A DNA stretch of 64,000 bases from Juglans regia (Eukaryota > Streptophyta > Magnoliopsida > Fagales > Juglandaceae): positions 62,001 through 126,000 of the forward strand of contig NC_049916.1 of the NCBI RefSeq assembly GCF_001411555.2, written 5' to 3'. How positions within the stretch are numbered: the stretch's first letter is position 1; every line of letters starts with the position of its first letter. A program made the position numbers and the translations under genes. Of the stretch, positions 35,201 through 47,200 are shown piece by piece. The notes under the pieces are model-generated. The model was not told where the DNA came from. It searched no databases and saw nothing but the letters and a program-made list of their open reading frames with translations.

Positions 35201-38200
35201 AAAGAAAGTACCCTTGAAGGCGCCTTGTTTGTCGAACTGGAGGGATGAGTTGAAAATGGATTTAGCCTCGAAGATCTGTCTTTTGGATGGTATCCAACAT
35301 TTATGATCATCACTGCCTCTTCTCCCCTAAAAGACTAGAATTGATTGAAGACCTAAGAAAACAACTCCATCCACCAATCAAGGGCTGATCTAGCATAGGT
35401 AACCTTACACTTGTGCATATTATCAGAAATATGCAAGTATTCTAGAACCATAGCCTCCTTACAATGCAGAAAATTTGTATTTAGGGCTGATCCCATTTTT
35501 CTCCTCTTAGTTACTTTTCACAAAGACGAGAAAAAGGATAACCAAATGATCACTTCTTGATAGTATTCTATTTGACTAAATTTACAGACAATTAGCTTAA
35601 TTTTTGCTATTGTGTGTGGTCAAATTCAACTTTAAAGAGCTAAGGGGACAGAATATTTCTTGTTGGATATTTACAGTGCTTAAATTATTTTTTTTTTTTA
35701 GAAAAATTATTATTATATAGAAAAACTTCGGTAGGTTGCTTTGGATTATAATTTATTTCTGTTTAATCTCATTTTCTTTTGATGGAAGATGAGAAGCTTC
35801 TGGGTGGATATTTTTTAATTGTTTCACTTGTTGCATAGAGTGGTGCATGCATCAGATATTTCAGCATTGAAGAATACTTGAAAAAATCTATGATTGAAAT
35901 TTTAAGGTTTAGGATGACGGTGAGTTGGAGTTATTACTGAATGCCTGTTTGTATGTAACACATTTAGATTTGAGTTGCTATGAAGTTATCTCAAAAAGGG
36001 ACTTGAGTTGCACTGATTTCTTGTTTGTCTGTGTGTTTTGTCATGTGTCTGCACCTATGTATTTATCTTCTCTTTGCTAGATGTAGTATGAGTAGAGTTT
36101 GTTTCTCAGTTTTTGTGATTCTGATTTCAGGTGTATATTGTAGTATCTTCACTTCATGCATGCTTGTCTCCATGGATATATGGTGCAGCTCTGGAATTAA
36201 TTGCACATCTAAGTACTCTGCATTCAAAGTCTGAGTATGTGACATCAGAAACTCTGGATCCACTTAATATGGCATCAAATGGATGGATGACTCCTTATTT
36301 TGGTTTCTCTTTTGGTGCGAATTTGGAGTCGGTTAGTTTACAAGTTGATCTTGCAAATAATGGAGATACCAGTGCTGCACTCATGCTTGTTCTGCAAGAC
36401 TTAGATATACAGTACGCTATTCTTTTAAGATCTTATGTTCTTGCATACATGTAGGCCATGGATGCGCTCTCTGAATCACAAACCCATTGACTTGCACCTT
36501 TTACCATGTATAAAACATTGAAACTTGCATTTTGATGTCATGTTGGAGGCTTTTCTGCAGATTTGCTTTGGTCATTGCTCTATAAAACGCTATATTTTTT
36601 CCCGGAAAATTGAAGTTCATGCACTGTTGTACAATTTCAGGTATGCTTCTACAAAGTTTGAGGAATGCCGGATCTGTATGAAGGCATTGGAGATCGCCAC
36701 ATATCCATTGAGAGGCCAAGGGGAGCGCCATGTTCTATTTTCATGTGCGAATACATCTTCTACAAGTTCTGTTTATCGGCATGATACTGACATTGGCATT
36801 GATGATGGAAGTAATAATGCTGATGACATAAATTTATCAATGGAAGGATGCTTTCTTTTACATTATGAATCTCCTAGAACAGAATCACTTTGCCACAAGT
36901 GTACTGTTTGCTTGAATGATGCTGACCTCCACTGCTACCCCTATATAATTGGATTGCTGGTCGGATTTGTTGATAAGCTGTCTGTTTATGGTAAAGCTTC
37001 CGATGGTGCTGATAGCACAACAGTAGATGCTGAAGTTCGAAATACCATGACTGGCTTTGGTTTTCAAAGATTTGGTTTCTCGAACTTTTTTGAAACTGGG
37101 TCATCTGAATATGCGAGTATTCCATTATATCACTTTCCGTTTGTAACTATTTCCAACTCTGGTCCTATTGCTAGCCTTGAGAGTTCACTTCTTTATCCCA
37201 ATTCTGAGTGGAGGAAACATCTGAATCTTAGGAATAGAAAATTCAAAAGTCCAAAGTTCAGTATAGAGGTGAGGTCTAAACTTTTTCATGCCCCGCCATC
37301 AATATCCACACCTGGTAGTGAAGCATTTCATGTGTGTGGAACTTCCATTGTCACTGATCCATTTGTTGTTGATTTACATTTCTGTCGAATCAGAGTGCAT
37401 TTTCATGATTCCTCCTGCATTATTGGAACTGTTACACTACCAGTTTCTCAGTCTTCATTCTTTATTGAAGAAAATTCTATGGATATTTTGTGCTCTACAG
37501 AGGGATTGACACTTTCCTCGTCTTGGTGTACACAAAATTTCCATGAGTTTGTATGGGGCCCATCATTACCAAATCTATCTCCCATTTTGAACATGCGTGT
37601 GAGGCAGGAAAAAAGTACATCCTTGAGATCTAGCTTTGAAGTAAGCATCAGCATTCAGCATGTGTATTGCGTTTTACCAGCTGAATATTTGGCTATAATC
37701 ATTGGTTACTTTTCATTATCTGACTGGAGTTCAAATGTAAATAATCAGCCTGTTACTGGAGGCCATGAGTACATTGCTACTGGGAATGAGAGCTCCGTTG
37801 TATATAAGTTTGAGATACTGGAATCCACTTTGATTTTGCCAGTGGAAAGCAATGAGCTTCAGTTTTTGCAGGTTGATATTCGACAGCTGTTTTGTAGTCT
37901 CATCAATGATAGCATTCCAGATAATGTATTGGAGGAAATTCCTCTGGAGTATGTGGTTCCAGCGCATAAACTTGCTAGAAGTAATCAGTGTTTAAATGTC
38001 TTTGGACGGGACATGCTCTTATCATTTCTGCTGTTCAAGGATGATGGTTATGGTTGTTCAACATTAGCTCAAACTACTGATTGTGTACGGATTACTTTAG
38101 TTTCATCCCTGAGTGCTGATGTTTGGGTTACAATACCCTGTAAAAGGGAATCCCCTTCTAGAAGTTCTCCATCAGCCACATGTGTCATGACAAGGATCCT

Positions 38201-41200
38201 AAATTGTCAAATTATGGCTGATGGTAGGAGTTTTTCCTTTTATATAGATCACTTATAGAGAGAATTGTAGAAATTTGTTGTCTCGTGTTTTGTATATGTT
38301 TTAATGCTTTAGTTCTCTCTTTGTTTACAGATGGGCACTGTCTTGATGGATTTGAGGCTCTACGGCATGTCATAAATCAATTTTCCTTGGTACATGATCA
38401 ATCAAAAGGATTCAAGTCTGATGTTCTACTGTTTCTTCAGTTAAAAAGGTGTCGAAAACAGATTAGTGCAGTTTCACCTGTTGGCTCTAGCATGATATTC
38501 ACAGAAGTTAGTTGTTATGTTAATTCATTGTTAATAAAATTGCATCACTGTGAAAATGATTCACTGGAACTGGTTGCCAAGGCTGACATGCGATTTTCAT
38601 GCTCTGCATCGTTGAAAAATGGTGCTCTCTTAAGCCTGGGTCTTACTTTCTCTTCCTTGGAGTTAAAATCTTTGCCTAATACCCTCATATTAGCGCAATG
38701 CACCTTGACATGTCCACCCTCACATGTTCTTGAAATTTCTCTTTCCAAATCAATTCATGAAGAAAATGAACTTTGTGTTTCTCTTCCATCTCTTGATATT
38801 TGGCTACATTTATCTGAATGGACCAAGGTTCTTGACCTTATCAACTCATATGCCAGACAACTAACCAAAACCACACTCCTTGAGCCATTGTCAAAGAATT
38901 TGACCAATCCATTAAAAAATGATGCAGTTGACGTTTCAACATCTTCTCATTCTGCTAGTATTTCAACTCAGGCTCCATCAGTAAATGTGAATAGGGACCC
39001 TGTTTTTCTGGTTGTAAGGTCTGAAAATGTCGGCATTACATTTAATGTCCCTTTGTGGGTGAGCAAAGAAGCATGCAGGAAACTTCAACTAACCTATGAT
39101 TACTGGAAAAGACCGCAGAATGGTTCATCTGATGTGCTTGAAGAAAAGGACTGTAAATTCATTGCTGTGAACTTGTATAGTAAAAGCACACTACTCTTTA
39201 TAAACAACCAGAATATAAAAATTAAGTCCAGCTTTGAAAAATTGAGTGGCACAGTGTTAGTATGTAACATCAAGAGTGTTCCATCTTGGCCTCTCTTCCA
39301 GATATATCAGGTTGATGTGAAAGCCGAGATTAGTTATAATCATAAGGAACTTGTGCATGTTGAAGCAGAGATTGTGTGCGACCGTTCAGATGTGTGGCTT
39401 TCACATCGCATCTTCTATTTGTTGGGTGGTGTGCGTTTCAATGTTCCCGAAGCGGCATCTTCTGAGTTTGCATATGGTGGGGCATGTTTTAAGGCTCACT
39501 TAAGGAAGGTCTCACTCCTGCTAAGCGATGGAAGGGTATACCATCTACTTGACTACTTAAGCTTTAAGTTTTGTACGTGCATTATTGATATGAAAGACAT
39601 ACTTTCCAAAATTTTATCTTATCTAATGTTTATACAGGATCTATTATTTAGATAGAGCCAATTTTATTGTCTGTTGGAATTAAGGTTTAAGTTGAGTTAA
39701 TTTGAGTTGTAGGGCTAATTGTTATAGGCTTTTTAATGGTATGAGGTATGTAAAGTAAAAATTGGTATAATCTTTTAAAGTTTTTCTTGGTCAACATTGG
39801 TGGCATTTTAATGGTATCAATTTAAAAATAAAAAAATAAAAAATAAAAAAAATTGATCCGCAGTTTTTCTTAGACAACCCATAATGAAAGTTAAATTGGT
39901 AATCTTGTCTCTGTGACTAATGTCCATTATATCCTCTGTTTGATCTCACTCAAGTAGTACTGCATTATTCTCTAAGGGCATACCTTCAGGAGAGGCGTAT
40001 CTCTGGCATTTTAGGTTATTCCAGGAGTATTTTGCCCTTGATTATTTGTAGTATTTTTTCCTTGCTTTTAATCAGTCCCATTTTTTTGTTTCGTTCTATG
40101 TGGACATTGGATTTGTTCTTTCCTTTGTGATATATATTTTATAGATCACCTAATATAGCGGGTTGGTTCTTTCCTGATTTACTTCATGCTGCTAATATTT
40201 CCTACATGCTTTTATTTAGTGGAGTTGTGGTGGACCTTTGTTGGAAGTTCTTTTGAGGAATGTCATACTGCATGCTAATGTGACTGAAAACAACATTGAG
40301 ATTTCAGTCACTACCGAGTTTCAAGTGAACTACAATAACATTCACAAGGTATATGGTCACTGACAATTGGTGTCTTTCAAATTTTCTTGTATGAATAACA
40401 TGCTAATAGCTGCTTTATCTGCTAATAATGGCTGAAAGGTATTGTGGGAGCCTTTTATTGAGCCTTGGCAGTTTCAGATGGCTGTGATTAGAAAGTTTGA
40501 GATGAGTGCTTTGCTTAACAGCTTCATAATGACTGAAATCCAACTGAAGTCAACAGGGCAGCTTAACTTGAACTTTACAGAATCCCTTATTGAGGTACTT
40601 TTGATTTCTTATATTGTGTGCTTGTAAGATCGCCTCTGTACCTAAATGAATTTAATTTTTTCACATTGTTTTTGGACATTTTAAATGTGATTCAATCTAA
40701 AATCTGTAATTTTAAAAGTGAGATTTGAAATGCATGTTAAATTCCCTGCAATGCCTCCTACAAACAGAGTGAGGCAGCTGACTCCTAACTGGCATCTAAA
40801 TATGCCGTAACAATTTGAGTGGTAAGTGGTTGCAAGTGTATATTTAGATCAAGTTTAGTCTTTAATTCCTTATGCGTCAAGCCACAACTGGATGCTTTTT
40901 AAAAGATATAACCTTTTGATTGTACTCTTTTGTGTAGCTTCATTTGGTAAGTTTTCATTATTTGTATGTGGTGTTCAATTGGGTCTTTTTCTCTCCGTAC
41001 AATATTGTTTTTCCGATGAGATTTGTTGGGTTTTAACGGTGAGAGTACATCTGAGATTGTGTTCTTAAGTGCGAGTAATGTGAGTATGGGGCGTCTAAAC
41101 CACCTAGTGATAGAATCTGAAGTGTTCGACTTGTTGAAAGATGGAAACTCCTTGTTCATTACTCAGAGGAGTAGGAGGGTGGTGAAAGAGATGAGGCTGG

Positions 41201-44200
41201 GGATGTCCACGTGCAATGGTTCGCCAGAACACTGGAGGACTGCCTGAAGAGTGATAAAAAGGATCTGTACACCACCTCATGGAAGGAGACCAGAAGTTTC
41301 ATTCTGTAGAGGTGTTCAAATGCCCGTGGCCGCTACATGGCTCTAGCGGAGTGCAGTGGTGGCAGCAGACGCAGTTTCATTTTTATACCTGAAGAGTCGG
41401 GAAGTAAGGGCTGGAGGAGAATGGCGGATGCATTGTGGGAGCTGGTTAAGGAAGGAGGGAATGCGATTCTCAACAAAGGAGGGGTTACTCAAAGGCTATT
41501 GGTGGCAGTGAACCACCCACAGAACCGGTTGTATAGGGAGGCTCTGTTGCAGAAGACGTTGCCTACTTTACTTTGTTGCGGATAATCTCCATGATTTGCT
41601 TGTATCTCTTACTAGTGCTTAGTTGTATTTAGGCTCGTTCAATGTATACTCCCGTTGTACTTGGGTTATGCCTTTATTATCAATAAAATTTTACTCTTGT
41701 TAAAAAAAAAGTTTTCATTATTTTAATAAAATCCATTGCTAACATATTCTTTTGTTTCAGTGTCTTTCCAGGACAATTGAGATGATTGAGGATGCTTGGG
41801 ATCTGACGGAACCGGATGATCATCCTGAAAGCCTGAGATTCTTAAATTCCCCATTTAGTAAATATATGTCTGACGGAAAGTATGCTCCTTATATACTTCA
41901 AAATCTGACTTCTGTGCCTCTATTATATCATATTTACCGGGGGCTGGTTAATTTGGATGAGTTTGAGACCTCAGAAGTGAGAGATGGAAATTATGTGAAA
42001 CCAGGTTGTTCTCTTCCTATTTATATTGATGAAACTCCTGAAGAACAATTTCTTCGTTTTAGGCCAGCCCATTCTTCTGATAGACTTAATGAGCAGAAAT
42101 CAAATGGGGTTGCTCATCATTTTATTACCATTCAGCTCGAGGGAACATCTGTTCCTTCGGCTCCAATTTCAATGGATCTTGAGGGACTTACCTACTTTGA
42201 GGTTGATTTTTCCAAGACATACAATGAAGAAACCGATGAAAATGCAACATATACCCACAGTGGTTTTGTAGTTCCTGTTGTGGTTGACGTTTCAGTGCAG
42301 CGCCATTGCAAGTTATTACGGCTATACTCAACAGTATGTGCAAAGGCAATTTTATTGTGATTCTTAATGCCAAAAAAGTTTTCTTGCAATTCATATACTG
42401 TGCCTTTTCTCTCTTCTTTTTTTCGGTTTTTTCCCTTTATTTCTTTCTTTGCTAAGGCACAGTTAATATGCATAGGTTGTACTTTCAAATGCAACTTCAA
42501 CACCTTTGGAACTGCGATTCGATATTCCATTCGGCGTATCACCAAAGGTATGAGCAAAAAATATTATCTTATTCTGTAGGCAATTTATGGTGGAAATTAC
42601 TGTCTGTGTAACTGTACACAAGAAAACCTTGTATTTTACATTTTCAGATATTGGACCCAATATATCCTGGTCAGGAGTTGCCACTGCCTCTACATCTGGC
42701 TGAAGCCGGTCGCATGAGTTGGCGCCCAATTGGAAATTCTTACTTATGGAGTGAATATTATAATCTCTCAAACCTCCTTTCACAGGATAACAAAATTGGA
42801 TTTCTTAAATCTTTTGCGTGCTATCCACTTCATGCAAGTGGCGATCCATTTCGCTGTTGTGTATCAGTCAGAGATATCGGCTTGCATTCCTCAAGTCGGT
42901 TAAAGAAGACTGGTCAAATCTTGCATAATCTGGATGACTCAAAGAAGCGATTTGTTCACCAAGTGACGCTTAATACTCCATTAGTAGTGAACAGCTACCT
43001 TCCCGAGGTAGTTTCATTGACAATAGAAAGTAGTGGAGTTACTCGTACTGCATTTCTTTCAGAGGTTTGTGGCTTAGTTTTTTTATGTAATATATTTTAA
43101 TTGGAATTCAGATTTCTGCACTACTTTGTTTTTCTTGAGTTTTATTGAGTATGTTGCAAGTACTGAAGAAATCTTATATACAAAACTAAAGCAGGTGGCA
43201 ACTTCCTTTCATCATATTGATCCATCACATGACCTTGGATTGGAAATCCATATGCAACGATTCAAACCATTGGATTTGAAGTTCCCTCGAATGGAAAAAT
43301 TCTGTGCAATGGCCAAGTTCAGTGGGACCAAGTTTTCACTGTCTGAATATGTGACCTTTTATCCAGATTTGTCAAATGGTACTGGATATTTACCCATATA
43401 TTTACTATTGAGGTTATTGTTTGTGATAAATTTGCTAATTATATTGGTGTTACTTTATTATAGGTCCCATATATGTGACTGTGGAGAAAACAATTGATGC
43501 ATTCTCTGGTGCCAGGGAACTCTTCATTTTCGTTCCCTTTTTGTTATATAATTGTACTGGTTTCCCCCTCTTGGTATCACATTCTGCTGATGACATGAAT
43601 GGAAGGGGCTTCATTATTCCTTCCTGCTATGATTTGGTTGAACATGAACTACTACTGGGCAAAAAAGATGGTCTCAGCCTGCTATCTCTGAATCAAGAGC
43701 CACATGCTATGGCTCCACCTAGTTCGTTGAGTTCTTCCTCAAAGAATCGCATCATCTCAACTAGGGAGAATGTAAATTTACGCTCGGCTAGATTTCATAG
43801 CAAACCTTTTATTTCATCTGATTCCCTCTCAAATTCTCACAATATGTTGGATAAAATTGATTTGGATGGTCAAAAAGCTTTTCTAAACAGTCCATCGACT
43901 TCAAGCAATCCCAACTCTGCGGGACATGAGCATGGAAGCGTTAGGGCATGCATGTATTCTCCGTTTCCTTTTTCCTCTACAAATGAAGTTATGGTTAGAG
44001 TAAGTAGGTGCGTACCTGAATGTGTTTCAGAAACCATGCCAAATTCTTTGTGGTCAAGTCCCTTTTTTCTTCTTCCACCAAGTGGTTCAACTACTATTCT
44101 TGTTCCCAAATCATCATCAAATGCTGCATTCATGATATCCCTGACATCTAGTGCAGTTGCTAGACCACTTGATGGGAGGACGAATGCCATTACTTTCCAG

Positions 44201-47200
44201 CCTAGGTGACACACTTGGCATAACTAGAGTAAACAAAAAATCTCCTTGTATGGTTTCAATGCTGTCTTTGTCATGTGATACTCTTTTTTCTTTGGCAGAT
44301 ATGTTATCAGTAATGCTTGTAATAAGGACTTGTGTTATAAGCAAAAGGGAACTGATTTTGTCTTCCGTTTGCGCATTGGAGAACATGCACATCTTCACTG
44401 GACAGATGCTACCAGGTTGTTGCACATCTTCACACTCACTCGCATATCCACATTTCAAATGCATATTTTAAGGATATCCGGTCTGCATATTGGAAGCAAA
44501 TACAAATTTGTGTCTAGGAATGTCCAATGAAGTAATTCACTCGATATATGTTTTTATTATATTTTGAGTATTTTCCCAGCCATGTATCAAATCCTATAGT
44601 ATTTTGCCCCCCTTTTTAGGTAATACATAAAATGGGGCTATAATATTATGAACTTAGCTGATGTAGGCATGAAATAATTATTTTTAATTGGGACATTGAA
44701 CACACCCAATGGGTCTCCAACCCATGATCTCACACTCCGCCCTCTTGTTACAAGGGGAGGAGGTGTCACATTTTAGCTAAATCTCATGGGCAACATGGGT
44801 AAACATAATTAACTTGTAAATGAATCGTTCAGTGCAAAACAGAGGATGCACATCCTTTTCTGTGCCATGCACTTGTCCGAAGCGTGTGCCTTTTGCCTAA
44901 GCTAAGCCTTTTTGAAGGAGTGTTGTGAGGCTGTACATATGAGCCTTCTAAGCTGCATACTGTAAACGCACCCTGGAATGCTTTAATAGCTCTGAATAGA
45001 ACCCCCCTTATATTTCATGTAGTGTATTTCCCCTTGAAGAACCCTAATTAATCTGTGAGACTAGTGTATTTCCTTAAAGGGTAGTTTACCATCCATTCAT
45101 TCCACTAGTCTCTGAGAATGCAAAACGCAAATCCATTGCCATGGTTGGTTTTCCTGCTTTCATTCTATGGATAATGGAATGCATTACTATCTCTAGATTC
45201 TCTACCAATATAAATGGGGAGCAGGACAGATCGTGCGCGCTTCCCTTAAACATGATTCCCCTTCTTCACTGCACTAATCCTCCCCGAGGAGGATTGAACT
45301 CATAACTCTAACTCTAATATACGGGATCGTCGCTTCTCCTTGCTCTACGGTCAGTGATAGAGAGTCAATAGAGGTTGTGGGGAAACCCCCCCCCCCACAC
45401 ACCTTCCGTGGCTACTGCCACTCTTGGCTCCCGAGAGTCGTCCGCCCTTTACACAGGAAAATTAGGAGGTCCTCAGCAGAACAAAGAAATCTTCGTTTTT
45501 TTTACACCTCTAGTGAAATTATTTTCAAGATTGAGCACCAGAGCTGCTCATAACAATGCCAAAAAGAAGGTTCGGTAAACTCAGACTCTGATAGGATAGG
45601 ATTGTGCCCACCAGGCACTTTGGGTGTCATATTTTGGCCGAGTTTACCTCTTGCACTTTGGACAGCTGTCCATAGCATCATAAAGAGGGCCTCCCTTTCA
45701 AGGTAAAAAAATGGTACGATGCATAGGAGGTTGGTTTCTCAACGTGGTGTATAGCACGAAAACCCGTTCGATAAAGGTCGTTTACATGAACTAAGAGAAG
45801 AAAGGACCGATTCTCTTCTTTCTCTTTCTTAGGGGGGAAAGAGAAAGAGGATCTTATGGAGGGTGGGGGATTGGCCCAACACACGTGCATGAAACGTGAG
45901 CAAAAAATGATGAAATATGCCTTAAAAGCTCATGGACCCCTACCGATGTCAGTATGTACGGTCATGAATCCTCAAGCATCTTTGGACAACTATCGTCGTC
46001 TTGTCTTCTAGCATGTATACATCGGATTTGATCACTGGAAACAGAACGGTCTACTCTTCATAGCCGTACCCAAGCCTTTCGGCCTTCATGAATCCTGGAA
46101 TATGCAATTAAGCTTCTGGTATCACTTTAGGGCTTATGTGCAAGCTAGATATGGAGAAGGCATATGATCATGTTAATTGTGATTTTCTTCTATATCTACT
46201 GGGTAGGTGTGGATTTGGAGAAAAATGGAGGTCATGGATCAGATGGTGTATCTCCACGGCAAGATTCTTTGTGTTAATCAACGAAAGTCCAGAGGGTTTC
46301 TTCCCGAGCTCTCGTGGCTTGAGACAAGGGGATCCGTTGTCTCCATTACTTGTTGTTATTGTTATGGAGGCACTAAGCAGGATGATTTCAGCCTTAGTGA
46401 CTAATGGTTATATGTGTGGTTTTCAGATTGGATCGCCGAGTAGGGGTACCATTACCATCTCACATTTACTGTTTGCAGATGATACGCTTATTATGTGTGA
46501 TGCCGAGTTAGATCAATTGAGGGCTGTGAGGGCATTGTTGCTTTGTTTTGAAGCAGTGTCTGGTTTAAAAGTGAATTATGATAAATCTGAGTTGGTGCCT
46601 ATTGGAGAAGTTCAAAATTTGAGAGTATTGGCTGGTACACTGGGTTGTAAGATAGGGTCTCTCCCTATGAACTATTTGGGATTACCATTGGGTTCAGCCT
46701 CGAGGGCGATTTCTATTTGGGATACTGTGATTGAAAAAGTAGAGAGAAGATTGGCAGGTTGGAAGAGAATGTATTTGTCAAAAGGGGGCCGGATTACGCT
46801 TATTAAAAGTACGCTTTCTAATCTACCCACTTACTTCTTATCCTTATTCCCTATACCGGCTAGTGTAGCGGGACGTCTTGAGAAGATACAAAGAGACTTT
46901 CTGTGGGGGGGTCTAGGTGAAGAGTTCAAATTCCATTTAGTCAAGTGGGAAATGGTGTGCCGTCCTATATCCAATGGTGGTTTGGGTATTAGAAATTTGA
47001 GGATGTTCAATCGGGCACTACTTGGCAAATGGTTGTGGCGGTATATCAAGGAACTGGATGCCTTATAGAAGATTGTGATTGAGAACAAATACGGTAGTCT
47101 TGAGGGGGGTTGGTGTACTAGAGATGTTCGAGGGGCCGCTGGTAAGGGACTATGGAAACACATTAGAAGAGGATGGGTGGTTTTCCATCAACATACAAGA

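Larger units (their letters stand above)
21171..36130. other. Intron 14 (15 kb), transposon-rich
   Basis: In order it contains a SINE 3' end, a GAGATG-type MITE, a GC-rich patch, a PIF/Harbinger MITE, an internally deleted antisense LINE, unrecognised sequence, and a broken Ty3/gypsy element with a 3.25-kb insertion. Correct splicing from 21170 to 36131 keeps the VPS13 frame (FKQLE to VYIVV). Confidence 0.85.

Noticed and set aside
36525..36640. Methionine before exon 16 as a separate gene start
   Set aside because: The long open frame is simply exon 16 preceded by an open stretch of intron 15; the acceptor at 36640 joins exon 15 in phase.
39536..39655. Extra coding sequence at the end of exon 17
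   Set aside because: The AGG|gtatac donor joins exactly to [10 protein letters not shown] of exon 18; the tail is intronic read-through.
43126..43194. Upstream extension of exon 23
   Set aside because: The frame is open, but the acceptor at 43193-43194 gives the phase-0 join to exon 22 and a better VPS13 reading.
45678..45890. Minus-strand small protein in the organelle-like segment
   Set aside because: No recognised organellar gene; low-complexity Lys/Glu text.
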